Assembly (NCBI RefSeq): GCF_011764425.1
Contig: NZ_BLPF01000004.1
Location: 942,001 to 1,006,000, forward strand
Direction of reading: 5' to 3'
DNA length: 64,000 nucleotides
From: Phytohabitans houttuyneae
GTDB taxonomy: Bacteria > Actinomycetota > Actinomycetes > Mycobacteriales > Micromonosporaceae
Below are positions 55,346 through 63,918 of the stretch, in pieces (within the stretch, counting starts at the first letter, position 1; every line of letters starts with the position of its first letter). Below the pieces are notes generated by a model. It did no database searches, was not told where the DNA came from, and worked only from the letters and a program-made list of their open reading frames with translations. Position numbers and translations under genes: made by a program.

Positions 55346-56044
55346 GTGGAGGCCACCGAGATCCGCAAGCTGGCCGCGCTCGAGGACACCCACTGGTGGT
55401 ACCGGGAGCGCCGCGCCCTCCTGGACCGGGCCCTGCGCAAGCTGCCCCACCCGCCTGGCCGCGCGCTCGACATCGGCGCCGCGGGTGGCGGCAACACGCG
55501 GGTGCTCAAGCGGCGCGGGTGGTCGCCGGTCGCGCTGGAGTACAGCGCCGAGGGCGCCGAGGTGGCCGCCGGGCGCGGGCTCCACGTGATGCGGGCCGAC
55601 GCGCGGGCGCTGCCGCTGCCCAACGCGAGCCTCGACCTTGTCGTCGCCTTCGACGTGCTGGAGCACATCGACGAGGACCACGCCGCGGCCGGCGAGATCC
55701 ACCGCACGCTGCGGCCGGGCGGCAGCGCGCTGATCGCCGTCCCCTGCGACATGCGGCTGTGGTCGGCGCACGACGTGGCGGTGGGGCACGTGCGGCGGTA
55801 CACGCGGGCGTCGCTGGTCGAGGTCGTGGAGAAGGCCGGCCTGGTCATCGACGAGCTGTGGAGCTGGAACGTCCTGCTCCGCCCGATCGCCGCCTGGCGC
55901 CGCCGCAAGTCGACGGGCAGCGACCTCGACGACCTGCCCGCGGTGGTCAATGCGGGGTTGACCGCGATCATCGCCGCCGAGCGGTACCTGCCGGTCAAGT
56001 CGCTGCCCGGCGTCTCGCTGATGCTGAGGGCACACCGCCCGTAG
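55346..56044 (+). CDS. Class I SAM-dependent methyltransferase
   Basis: A 232-aa enzyme. EIRKLAALEDTHWWYRERRA opens the domain, ALDIGAAGGGNTRVLKRRGW is the SAM-binding loop, VALEYSAEGAE motif II and LVVAFDVLEHIDEDHAAAGE motif IV, followed by LRPGGSALIAVPCD. This layout is common in methyltransferases encoded near polysaccharide or polyprenyl-sugar genes. Start GTG 55346 is 8 nt after AAGG; GTG 55337 is an alternative. The substrate is unknown. The 3' end overlaps the small minus-strand gene by 50 bp. Confidence 0.87.
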   Translation: MEATEIRKLAALEDTHWWYRERRALLDRALRKLPHPPGRALDIGAAGGGNTRVLKRRGWSPVALEYSAEGAEVAAGRGLHVMRADARALPLPNASLDLVVAFDVLEHIDEDHAAAGEIHRTLRPGGSALIAVPCDMRLWSAHDVAVGHVRRYTRASLVEVVEKAGLVIDELWSWNVLLRPIAAWRRRKSTGSDLDDLPAVVNAGLTAIIAAERYLPVKSLPGVSLMLRAHRP

Positions 56045-56261
56045 CCCTGGTCCGCGAGGCGCGGATCTGATCGAGGAGTACGCCGAAGACCGCTGCCTCC
56101 TCGGTGGTGCCGCGCAGTTCGGCGTCGATTACCCGCAAGCTCCCGTCGGCCGACTCACCTGCCTCCATCGCACGCCGCACCGCGACCAGCGCGCATTGGA
56201 GGCGGAGGCGGGCCGTGTGCAATTCGGCCACCGCGGACTGAAGATGGCTGTCCACCGTCAC
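55995..56261 (-). CDS. Small helical hypothetical protein
   Basis: An 88-aa protein starting at GTG 56261, overlapping the upstream gene's stop by 4 bp (GTGA). The helical part (HLQSAVAELHTARLRLQCAL, then SADGSLRVIDAELRGTTEEA) is followed by a basic tail. I do not recognise it. It forms a two-gene unit with the membrane protein just upstream. Confidence 0.5.
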   Translation of the reverse strand: MTVDSHLQSAVAELHTARLRLQCALVAVRRAMEAGESADGSLRVIDAELRGTTEEAAVFGVLLDQIRASRTRATGGVPSASARRRAAT

Positions 56262-56710
56262 CGCCCGCCTTCCGGGTCGCCGACCGGGTGGAACCGGCGG
56301 GACACCTGAAACCCGGCTTCGCCGAGCAGCGTCAGGAGCACCACCGTGCCGATCGTGATGAGCAGCAGCGGGTCGCGCGACGGTGAGGCGTCGACCAAGA
56401 GGCAACCCGCCATCACGACGGTGCTGCCGCAGGCCCGTGCGATGCGGTCGCCGTGTGAGGGACGCTGTGCCAGCTCGCTCGCAGCGATCGCACCGAGGAC
56501 GCACGCGATGTACGTCACCGCCCTGACGACCACGTGATACTGAAGCCCCATCTCGGACAACAGCCAATTGGCCACATTTCCAAGGCCGACGAGAAAGGGG
56601 ATGGTGTACAGACCCGGACGGTTCAGCGGGAATGTGATCCGCCCTCCGGCCGAATCTCGGAAGGGAGTGGGTAGGTGCCACGGCTCGGGCGTACGGTGGC
56701 GGAAGAACAT
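56258..56710 (-). CDS. Small membrane protein, hypothetical
   Basis: A 150-aa protein starting MFFRHRTPEPWHLPTPFRDS, with four likely membrane helices (YTIPFLVGLGNVANWLLSEM, VVVRAVTYIACVLGAIAASE, STVVMAGCLLVDA and LLLITIGTVVLLTLLGEAG). No family is recognised. It is coupled to the 88-aa gene after it and faces away from the LysR-like regulator. Confidence 0.6.
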   Translation of the reverse strand: MFFRHRTPEPWHLPTPFRDSAGGRITFPLNRPGLYTIPFLVGLGNVANWLLSEMGLQYHVVVRAVTYIACVLGAIAASELAQRPSHGDRIARACGSTVVMAGCLLVDASPSRDPLLLITIGTVVLLTLLGEAGFQVSRRFHPVGDPEGGR

Positions 56711-57103
56711 GTCGGGCTCCTCGCTAGTGGACCGATGTGTTGCGGTCGAGTCCGGTGACGCGGACTCGACCGCGTCATTTCTAGCCCGTGAGGCTCAAGA
56801 TCGTGACAGCTCGTGATTGGCACATGCGCAACTGCCGGATGCGCGGTTGAGCGTTCAGTTGATCGATTAGCCACGTAGGGTGCAGCGCCTCGTCATTTCG
56901 GACGAGTCAAAGCCGGCATTCCTGGCCATATGCGCCCACCAACTGTGACGCAGATCATAGTTGGCTTTCAAAGTTGTTCTTGGTGGCGCACGCAGCCGTA
57001 GGTTGCTGACTGTAATTGCGCTATCCCCGCGGAAGCTTGAGGCTCCAGAAAGAGTCAAGTTCAAGCTAGGCACTTCTCGTAGCCACCTGACTACCCATAG
57101 GTT
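56711..57103. other. Divergent intergenic region with possible integrase scrap
   Basis: About 390 bp that looks visibly lower in GC than the rest. On the minus strand at about 56867-57000 a stretch reads KANYDLRHSWWAHMARNAGF, like the LRH box of a tyrosine recombinase, but with no other part of the enzyme. No complete gene or RNA motif was seen. Confidence 0.45.
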
Positions 57104-58213
57104 ATGCCAATGACGTTCTCCGTGGCGCCAGACGAATGGGAATGCCAGGTTTTCATCGCCGTCGCGGAGACTGGCGGCACCGCGGCGGCGGCCAACCGAT
57201 TGAAGGCCATCCGTGGCGAGACCTACGGTCGGCAGACCGTCGTAAAGACGCTGGCGAAAATCGAGCGTTGGGCCGGCCAGACGCTGCTCGAGCGCGATGG
57301 CAACCGGCGGCTCTACACGACCGAGCGCGGGCAGGAGTTTCTCGTGGCGGCGCGGAAGATCGTCGCCCAGTATCGGGTCATGCGTGGCGAAGCGGCCAAC
57401 TCCGATCTGCCCCGACTCGCCTGCCTTCCGCTGCACACCATCTTTGTCGCGAAGGCGGAGGATCGTCTTTACCACGAGCCGCCGGCCGAGACCGAGAAGA
57501 TCCTCGTCGAGTACCTTCCGCAGGACCAACGTGGCGAAGGTCAATTTCACAAGGCAGTCGAGATGCTCGGCAACGACGTGTACCAGCTGATCATTGGCCC
57601 GCCGGTGAAGGAGGTCAAGAAGTTCCAGTCGACCATCCTTTACCAGGCGCAGCTGGAGGCGATGGTGAGTGTGGACCATCCGGAGTCCGAAATGTCGCTC
57701 ATCGATCTTGTGAAGAAGCACCGGATGCTCGTTCCCCCAGCGGACATGCGGTCGCGGCGCCTTTTGGAGGACGCCATCCAGAAATGGGCGGCGGACGTCG
57801 ACCCTGGCCTCGACCAGAGGGTCGCCGCGGAGAGCTACGAGACGGCGACCAGCGTCATGCGCCTGCGCCACGAAAACAGCCGCGGTCGCGTCGACAAGCG
57901 CGTGGTGGTGGTGCCCTCGGACGTGGCGTTCCCTTTCAAAGACGGCATGGAGTTCGGCGGGCGCAACGCCGACCGGTTCAAGTGGGTGCCGATCTACTAC
58001 CGCGACTCTGCCAACGCCAGGCATCTGCTCCAGATGGACGTGTGCGTCACCGTGCGGCTCGGCAACCGGGCCAAGTTGGCCAAGATCGTGGGCGCTTTGC
58101 AGGACGCGGTGGCGCAACTCGACCAGATACCCGGCCACGACGGGCTCGGCGGCGCACCGCTCCGGCGTCCCGTCCCGCGGCAGGACGGCGCGGGCGGCAA
58201 AGCTCGCCGCTAG
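57104..58213 (+). CDS. LysR-like transcriptional regulator, atypical
   Basis: A 369-aa protein. The N terminus is LysR-like: FIAVAETGGTAAAANRLKAI resembles helix 1-2, and after an inserted piece (RGETYGRQTV) VKTLAKIERWAGQTLLERDG and LYTTERGQEFLVAARKIVAQ complete the HTH and linker helix. The effector part (about 100-340) is weakly related to LysR substrate-binding domains. At 369 residues it is longer than the usual 300. The region upstream is low in GC, and it faces away from the small membrane gene. Its targets could be that gene or the FMN reductase that follows 45 bp later. Confidence 0.68.
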   Translation: MPMTFSVAPDEWECQVFIAVAETGGTAAAANRLKAIRGETYGRQTVVKTLAKIERWAGQTLLERDGNRRLYTTERGQEFLVAARKIVAQYRVMRGEAANSDLPRLACLPLHTIFVAKAEDRLYHEPPAETEKILVEYLPQDQRGEGQFHKAVEMLGNDVYQLIIGPPVKEVKKFQSTILYQAQLEAMVSVDHPESEMSLIDLVKKHRMLVPPADMRSRRLLEDAIQKWAADVDPGLDQRVAAESYETATSVMRLRHENSRGRVDKRVVVVPSDVAFPFKDGMEFGGRNADRFKWVPIYYRDSANARHLLQMDVCVTVRLGNRAKLAKIVGALQDAVAQLDQIPGHDGLGGAPLRRPVPRQDGAGGKARR

Positions 58214-58258
58214 ATCGGATCTAGCGGGCGCGAGACGCGGACCTCGCGCCTTCTGGGT

Positions 58259-58798
58259 GTGGAGCCGCTGCGGATCGCTGTGATCGTCGGGAGCACCCGG
58301 GAAGGCCGGGTCGGCGACCGGATCGCGCGGTGGTTCGTGTCGCGGGCGGCTGGGCGGGACGGCATCGAGCTGCGCGTGCTCGACCTGCTCGACTACGAGC
58401 TGCCGGCCCGGTACCCCAAGACGCCGACGCCGCAGGTCACCGCGTTCGCCGCGGAGGTCGGGCTCGCGGAGGCGTTCGTCGTGGTGACGCCCGAGTACAA
58501 CCGGAGCTTTCCGGCCTCGCTCAAGCAGGCGATCGACTACGCCTACGACGAGTGGCGGGCGAAGCCGGTCGGCTTCGTGTCGTACGGGCACCGGTCCGAC
58601 GGTCTCTGCGCCGTGGAACAGCTCCGCCCGGTCTTCTGCGAGCTGCACGCCGTCACCATGCGCGACGCCGTGCGGCTCGACCTGATGCACGACCAGCTCG
58701 ACGAGGACGACCATGCGGTCGCCGCCATGCTCGACCAGCTCGCCTGGTGGGGCCTCGCGCTGCGGGAGGCGCGCGCCGCACGCCCATATGTGGCATGA
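58259..58798 (+). CDS. NADPH-dependent FMN reductase family protein
   Basis: A 179-aa flavodoxin-fold protein starting at GTG 58259. [20 protein letters not shown] is the phosphate-binding loop and [20 protein letters not shown] the FMN/quinone-site loop of the family. It reduces flavins or quinones with NAD(P)H. It stands between the LysR-like regulator and the ABC exporter, with 13 bp to the latter, so it is probably in the same transcript. Confidence 0.9.
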   Translation: MEPLRIAVIVGSTREGRVGDRIARWFVSRAAGRDGIELRVLDLLDYELPARYPKTPTPQVTAFAAEVGLAEAFVVVTPEYNRSFPASLKQAIDYAYDEWRAKPVGFVSYGHRSDGLCAVEQLRPVFCELHAVTMRDAVRLDLMHDQLDEDDHAVAAMLDQLAWWGLALREARAARPYVA

Positions 58799-58811
58799 AA
58801 CGGAGGACATC

Positions 58812-59807
58812 GTGAGTGCGTTGGCGATCGAGACCAGGGGACTGGTCAAGGTGTTCGGCAAGACCCGTGCGGTGGACGGCATCGACCTTGCCGTGCCCGC
58901 CGGCAGCGTGTACGGCGTGCTCGGCCCGAACGGTGCCGGCAAGACCACCGCCGTGCGCATGCTCGCCACCCTGCTGCGGCCGGACGGGGGTGATGCGCGC
59001 GTGTTCGGCCACGACGTGCTGCGTGAACCCGACCAGGTACGCCGGAGGGTCAGCCTGACCGGCCAGTACGCCTCGGTCGACGAGGACCTGACCGGCACGG
59101 AGAACCTGATCCTGCTGGGCCGCCTCCTCGGCTACGACAAGCGGGCCGCGCGGCGGCGGTCCGGCCAGCTGCTGGAGGCGTTCGGGCTGACCGAGGCGGC
59201 CGGGCGGCAGGTCAAGAACTACTCCGGCGGCATGCGGCGGCGGCTCGACATCGCGGCCAGCATCCTCAACACCCCGAAGCTGCTCTTCCTCGACGAACCG
59301 ACCACCGGCCTCGACCCGCGCAGCCGCAACCAGGTGTGGGACATCGTGCGCGCCGTCGTCTCGCACGGCACGACGGTGCTGCTGACCACGCAGTACTTGG
59401 ACGAGGCCGACCGCCTCGCCAGCCGCATCGCGGTCATCGACCGGGGCAAGGTGATCGCCGAGGGCACTCCGGGCGAGCTGAAGTCGTCGGTGGGCGCGGG
59501 CGCGGTGCACGTGCGGCTGCGCGATCCAGGCCAGCGCACCGAGGCGGAGTGGGTACTGTCCCGCTGCCTCGGCGGCCACGTGGTGCTCGAGGCGGACCCC
59601 GTCGCGCTCACCGCGCGGGTGTCCGGCAACGGCAACGGCGACAGCGACCGGCGCACCGCCGAGCAGGCGGCCGCCGCGCTCACCGCGCTCGCCGAGGCGG
59701 GCATCACGGTGGACGACTTCTCTCTCGGCCAGCCCAGCCTCGACGAGGTGTTCCTGGCCCTGACCGACCGACCCGCCACTGTGGACAACGAGGAGACGAA
59801 CGCATGA
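58812..59807 (+). CDS. ABC transporter ATP-binding protein, DrrA type
   Basis: A 331-aa ATPase starting at GTG 58812, 12 bp after the FMN reductase. Walker [16 protein letters not shown], signature [17 protein letters not shown], Walker [13 protein letters not shown] and H-loop [14 protein letters not shown] are intact. The C-terminal extension of about 100 residues, with [20 protein letters not shown], is typical of DrrA/daunorubicin-resistance exporters. With the adjoining permease it would export a lipophilic compound or antibiotic; the substrate is unknown. Confidence 0.93.
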   Translation: MSALAIETRGLVKVFGKTRAVDGIDLAVPAGSVYGVLGPNGAGKTTAVRMLATLLRPDGGDARVFGHDVLREPDQVRRRVSLTGQYASVDEDLTGTENLILLGRLLGYDKRAARRRSGQLLEAFGLTEAAGRQVKNYSGGMRRRLDIAASILNTPKLLFLDEPTTGLDPRSRNQVWDIVRAVVSHGTTVLLTTQYLDEADRLASRIAVIDRGKVIAEGTPGELKSSVGAGAVHVRLRDPGQRTEAEWVLSRCLGGHVVLEADPVALTARVSGNGNGDSDRRTAEQAAAALTALAEAGITVDDFSLGQPSLDEVFLALTDRPATVDNEETNA

Positions 59808-60652
59808 GCACCGCGACGGTCGAGACCCAGGAGGCCACGTACACGTTCTCGCCGGAGACGCTGCAGGCCGTGCTCGCGCCGGACGAGGCGCCGAAGCGGC
59901 CGACGTGGCTGTCCGCGTCGATCACGTTCGGGTGGCGGGCGATGCTGAAGATCAAGCACGTGCCCGAGCAGCTCTTCGACGTGACCGCCTTCCCGATCAT
60001 GATGACGCTGATGTTCACGTACCTGTTCGGCGGTGCGCTGGCCGGCTCGACAACCGAGTACCTGCAGTTCCTGCTGCCCGGCATCATGGTGATGAGCGTC
60101 GTCATGATCACGATGTACACCGGCGTCGCGGTCAACACAGACATCACCAAGGGCGTCTTCGACCGCTTCCGCACGCTGCCGATCTGGCGACCGTCCACTA
60201 TGGTCGGCTACCTGCTCGGCGACGCCTTCCGGTACACCGTGGCCTCGCTGGTGATCCTCGGCGTCGGCCTGATCCTCGGCTTCCGCCCGGACGGCGGCGT
60301 GCTCGGCGTGGCGGCCGGGATCGGCGTGCTGGTGGCGTTCTCGTTCGCGTTCTCCTGGATCTGGACGATGTTCGGCCTGCTGCTGCGCACGGAGAAGTCG
60401 GTGATGGGCGTCAGCATGATGGTCCTGTTTCCGCTGACCTTCCTCAGCAACGTCTTCGTCGACCCGAGCACGATGCCCGGTTGGCTGCAGGCGTTCGTCG
60501 ACGTCAACCCGATCTCACACCTGGTCGGCGCGGTGCGCACGCTGATGGACGGCGGCTGGGACACCACCGACATGACCTGGGTGCTGGTCTCGGGCGCCCT
60601 CTTCACAGTCGTGTTCGGCACGCTGACCATGCGCCTCTACAACCGCCGCTGA
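59804..60652 (+). CDS. ABC transporter permease, DrrB type
   Basis: A 282-aa permease with six helices of the ABC-2 type. The start ATG 59804 overlaps the ATPase stop (ATGA). [40 protein letters not shown] and [20 protein letters not shown] mark the family. It forms the export channel for the DrrA-type ATPase. A hairpin terminator follows the gene. Confidence 0.92.
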   Translation: MSTATVETQEATYTFSPETLQAVLAPDEAPKRPTWLSASITFGWRAMLKIKHVPEQLFDVTAFPIMMTLMFTYLFGGALAGSTTEYLQFLLPGIMVMSVVMITMYTGVAVNTDITKGVFDRFRTLPIWRPSTMVGYLLGDAFRYTVASLVILGVGLILGFRPDGGVLGVAAGIGVLVAFSFAFSWIWTMFGLLLRTEKSVMGVSMMVLFPLTFLSNVFVDPSTMPGWLQAFVDVNPISHLVGAVRTLMDGGWDTTDMTWVLVSGALFTVVFGTLTMRLYNRR

Positions 60653-60660
60653 CCCGTCTT

Positions 60661-60692
60661 CCAGGGCCCGCGCCTTCGGACGCAGGCCCTGG
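60661..60692 (+). terminator. Hairpin after the ABC exporter operon
   Basis: Arms CCAGGGCCCGCG and CGCAGGCCCTGG pair over 12 bp with one mismatch, loop CCTTCGGA, 8 bp after the permease stop. No T-run follows, as is usual in high-GC actinobacteria. Confidence 0.55.
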
Positions 60693-60711
60693 AACCGGCT
60701 TGGCAGCAGGG

Positions 60712-60773
60712 GTTGATCAGGGACTTCGTGGGTGGACACGCCGGCAGACACGCCCACCAAGTCCCTGATCAAC
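60712..60773. repeat. Long palindrome containing TTGATCAGGGACTT
   Basis: Left arm 60712-60734 (GTTGATCAGGGACTTCGTGG onward) and right arm 60751-60773 (read as its complement, GTTGATCAGGGACTTGGTGG onward) match in 21 of 23 positions with a 16-nt loop. It lies between a terminator hairpin and core repeat copy 5. It could be a second, bidirectional terminator or a mobile palindromic repeat. Confidence 0.7.
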
Positions 60774-60840
60774 GGGGGAGGGCCGACCTCGTTCTCGGGC
60801 CGGGACGGCCGGTCGGCGCTGGGGCCGACCGTGACCAGGC

Positions 60841-60899
60841 GCGGAGGGTGAGGCCGCGGGAGCAACGGTCTGGACCACGACGAACGTCGCGGTAGCTCA
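60841..60899 (+). repeat. Dispersed core repeat, copy 5
   Basis: Full copy: GCGGAGGGTGAGGCCGCGGG, AGCAACGGTCTGGACCACGA, then CGAACGTCGCGGTAGCTCAC. It differs from copy 3 at only a few positions although it lies 46 kb away. It ends 37 bp from the accD stop. Confidence 0.85.
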
Positions 60900-60935
60900 C
60901 CGTTTCTTGGTTTTGGGCCGCTGCGGTGGCCCGGT

Positions 60936-62360
60936 CTAGAGCGGGATGTTGCCGTGGGCGCCGCGGGCCGCTGGTGCGGCGGCGAGCGCCTCCGCGATGC
61001 GGCGGCGGGTCTCGGCCGGCTTGATCACGTCGTCGACGACGCCGATCTCCAGGGCGCGTCCCACCCCACCGGCGACACGGGTCTGTTCCTCGACGAGCTC
61101 GGTGCGCAGCGCCTCGCGTTCGTCAAGCGGCGCGGCGGCGAGCTTCTTGCGGTGCAGGATGTTGACCGCGGCGGAGGCGCCCATGACCGCGAGCTCCGCG
61201 TTCGGCCAGGCGAAGACCGCGCTCGCGCCCAGGGAGCGGGAGTTCATCGCGATGTACGCGCCGCCGTACGCCTTGCGGGTCACCAGCGTCACCCGCGGCA
61301 CCACCGCCTCGGCGAACGCGTGCAGCAGCTTGGCCCCGCGCCGCACCACGCCGTCCCACTCCTGGCCGAGGCCGGGCAGGTAGCCGGGCACGTCGACCAG
61401 CACGATCAGGGGGACGCCGAGCGCGTCGCACATGCGCACGAAGCGGGCCGCCTTTTCCGCAGCCGCCGAGTCGAGGCAGCCACCCAGGCGGAGCGGGTTG
61501 TTGGCGATGACCCCGACGGTACGGCCGGCGAAGCGGCCCAGCGTCGTCACGATGTTCGGCGCCCAGCGGGCGTGCAGCTCCACCGCCGGGCCGTCGAGCA
61601 GGGCCTTGACGACCGGCTTCACGTCGTACGCGCGGTTTGCCTCGGCCGGCATCGCGGCCGCCATGTCGTGGCCCTCGACGTCGCCGACCGGCACGTCGGC
61701 GGGGCTGAGGCGGCCCTGGTGGCCCAGCAGGTGGGCAAGCTTGCGCGCCTCGGCGAGTGCCGACTCGTCGTCCTTTGTGGTCACGTGCACCACGCCGGAA
61801 CGCCGCCCGTGCGGCTCGGGGCCGCCCAGGCGCTCCATGTCGACCTGCTCGCCGGTCACCGACCGCACGACCTCCGGGCCGGTCACGAAGATGCGGCCGG
61901 CACCGGCCATCACCACGATGTCGGTCAGCGCCGGCCCGTAGGCCGCGCCACCGGCCGCCGGGCCGAGCACGACCGAGATCTGCGGTACCCGGCCGGAGGC
62001 CCGCACCATCGCGGCGAAGACCTGGCCGACCGCGTCGAGCGCGACCACGCCCTCGGCGAGGCGGGCACCGCCCGAGTGCCACAGCCCGAGCACCGGCACC
62101 CGCTCGCGGACCGCCGCGTCGATCGCGTCGACGATGTGACGGCAGCCCTCGCTGCCCATCGCGCCGCCCATCCGTGTGCCGTCGCTGGCGTACGCGACCG
62201 CGGGCGTGCCCTCGATCTCGCCCCGCGCCCACAGCACACCGGAGTCGTCGCGCGGCGCCATCAGCCGCAGTGAACCGGTGTCGAAGAGCGCGCGGAGGCG
62301 TACCTCGGGGTCACGGTGATCCACAGTGGACGAATCGGCGGCGACGGACGTGGCGGTCAC
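60936..62360 (-). CDS. Acyl-CoA carboxylase carboxyltransferase subunit (AccD/PccB type)
   Basis: A 474-aa carboxyltransferase beta-type subunit. Two crotonase-like halves are seen: the first has HIVDAIDAAVRERVPVLGLW with SGGARLAEGV and LGPAAGGAAYGPALTDIVVM (acyl-CoA oxyanion hole); the second has ANNPLRLGGCLDSAAAEKAA, VDVPGYLPGLGQEWDGVVRR and TRKAYGGAYIAMNSRSLGAS (biotin-side oxyanion hole). It makes malonyl-CoA (or methylmalonyl-CoA) from the acyl-CoA. Its place 12 bp after fabF fits a malonyl-CoA supply for fatty acid synthesis, like accD6 in mycobacteria. The biotinylated alpha subunit is not in the window. Confidence 0.9.
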   Translation of the reverse strand: MTATSVAADSSTVDHRDPEVRLRALFDTGSLRLMAPRDDSGVLWARGEIEGTPAVAYASDGTRMGGAMGSEGCRHIVDAIDAAVRERVPVLGLWHSGGARLAEGVVALDAVGQVFAAMVRASGRVPQISVVLGPAAGGAAYGPALTDIVVMAGAGRIFVTGPEVVRSVTGEQVDMERLGGPEPHGRRSGVVHVTTKDDESALAEARKLAHLLGHQGRLSPADVPVGDVEGHDMAAAMPAEANRAYDVKPVVKALLDGPAVELHARWAPNIVTTLGRFAGRTVGVIANNPLRLGGCLDSAAAEKAARFVRMCDALGVPLIVLVDVPGYLPGLGQEWDGVVRRGAKLLHAFAEAVVPRVTLVTRKAYGGAYIAMNSRSLGASAVFAWPNAELAVMGASAAVNILHRKKLAAAPLDEREALRTELVEEQTRVAGGVGRALEIGVVDDVIKPAETRRRIAEALAAAPAARGAHGNIPL

Positions 62361-62372
62361 GACGGTCCTCCC

Positions 62373-63596
62373 TCAGGGACGGGTGAAGAGCAGCGCGACG
62401 TTGTGACCGCCGAAGCCGAACGAGTTGTTCAGCGCGACGGGCACGTCGACGTGGCGGGCCTTGTGCGCCGGCACGTCGAGGAGGCCGTCTTCGGGGTCGT
62501 CGAGGTTGATCGTCGGCGGGATTACCCCGTCGCGGATGGCGAGGATCGTGGCGATGGTCTCCACCGCGCCGGCCGCGCCCAGCAGGTGGCCGGTCATCGA
62601 CTTCGTGGAGGTCAGCACCACGTGATCGCCGATCGCGGCCCGCAGGCCGGCGACCTCGACCATGTCACCGGTGGGCGTGGAGGTGGCGTGCGCGTTGACG
62701 TGCACCACGTCCCTGCCCGTCAGGTCGGCGTCGGCGAGCGCCTTGCGGACGGCACGCACGAAGCCCGCGCCCTCCGGGTCGGGCTGCACGATGTCGAACC
62801 CGTCCGAGGTGATGCCGGCGCCGGCGAGGCGCGCGTACACCCTGGCGCCGCGGGCCTCGGCGTGCTCGGCCCGTTCCAGGACCACGACGCCGGCGCCCTC
62901 GCCGAGGACGAAGCCGTCGCGCCCCTTGTCCCAGGGGCGGGAGGCCCGCTCGGGGTCGTCGTTGCGCACCGACATGGCGCGCATGGAGGCAAACCCGGCG
63001 ATCGGCAGCGAATGTACGACCGCCTCGGTGCCACCGGCCACCACCACGTCGGCGCGGCCGGAGCGGATGATGTCGAGGCCCAGTGAGATCGCTTCCGCGC
63101 CGGTGGCACAGGCGCTGGCGACCGAGTGCACGCCGGCCTTGGCGCCCAGCTCCAAGCCGACCCAGGCGGCCGGGCCGTTGGGCATGAGCATCGGCACGGT
63201 GTGCGGCGACACCTTGCGCGGGCCGGAGGCCTCCAGGATGTCGTCCTGTGCGAGCAGCGTCATCGCACCGCCGATACCGGTGCCGACGCTGACCGCGAGC
63301 CGCTCCTTGTCCAGCCCGGAGTCGGCGAGGCCGGAGTCGGCCCACGCCTCGTGCGCGGCGATCAGCGCGACCGCCTCGGACCGGTCGAGCCGGCGCATCT
63401 TGACCCGCTCGATCTTTTCGGTCGGCTCGACGGCGAGCTGCGCCGCGATCCGTACGGGAAGGGTTTGCGCCCACTCCTGGGTGAGCGGACCCACCCCGGA
63501 GCGGCCGGCAAGCATTGCGTCCCAGGTGGACGCGACGTCCCCGCCCAACGGGGTGGTCGCGCCGAGCCCGGTGACGACGACGTCTGTTTTTGGCAT
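62373..63596 (-). CDS. fabF: Beta-ketoacyl-ACP synthase II
   Basis: A 407-aa condensing enzyme. The active Cys is in SVASACATGAEAISLG, the two His in NAHATSTPTGD and KSMTGHLLGAAGAVETIA, and the glycine-rich end is NNSFGFGGHNVALLF. It extends acyl-ACP with malonyl-ACP. It is 2 bp after acpP, so the two are translated together. Confidence 0.95.
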   Translation of the reverse strand: MPKTDVVVTGLGATTPLGGDVASTWDAMLAGRSGVGPLTQEWAQTLPVRIAAQLAVEPTEKIERVKMRRLDRSEAVALIAAHEAWADSGLADSGLDKERLAVSVGTGIGGAMTLLAQDDILEASGPRKVSPHTVPMLMPNGPAAWVGLELGAKAGVHSVASACATGAEAISLGLDIIRSGRADVVVAGGTEAVVHSLPIAGFASMRAMSVRNDDPERASRPWDKGRDGFVLGEGAGVVVLERAEHAEARGARVYARLAGAGITSDGFDIVQPDPEGAGFVRAVRKALADADLTGRDVVHVNAHATSTPTGDMVEVAGLRAAIGDHVVLTSTKSMTGHLLGAAGAVETIATILAIRDGVIPPTINLDDPEDGLLDVPAHKARHVDVPVALNNSFGFGGHNVALLFTRP

Positions 63597-63598
63597 GG

Positions 63599-63838
63599 TC
63601 AGGCGTTGCTCTCGATGTAGGAGACCGCGTCGCCGACGGTCTTCAGGTTCTGTACCTCGTTGTCAGGGATCTTGACGCCGAACTTCTCCTCGGCAGCGAC
63701 CACGACCTCGACCATCGAGAGCGAGTCCACGTCGAGCTCGTCGGTGAACGACTTCTCTTCGGCCACGTCGTCCGGGTTGACCCCGGCCACCTCTTCGAGG
63801 ATCTCGGCGAGGCCGGCGATGATCTCGTCACGGGTCAT
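63599..63838 (-). CDS. acpP: Acyl carrier protein
   Basis: A 79-aa acidic four-helix protein. The phosphopantetheine Ser is in ELDVDSLSMVEVVVAAEEKF. MTRDEIIAGLAEILEEVAGV is the usual N terminus (ATG 63838). It carries the growing chain in fatty acid synthesis. Codon use and context (fabH before, fabF after) fit the housekeeping ACP and not a polyketide one. Confidence 0.95.
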   Translation of the reverse strand: MTRDEIIAGLAEILEEVAGVNPDDVAEEKSFTDELDVDSLSMVEVVVAAEEKFGVKIPDNEVQNLKTVGDAVSYIESNA

Positions 63839-63918
63839 GGGGATTGGTTTCCTCTCGTGCAATTGGGATCTTTGATGGAGCTGGCTCTCGCCGTTGACGC
63901 CACCGGCTGGGGGCGCGC

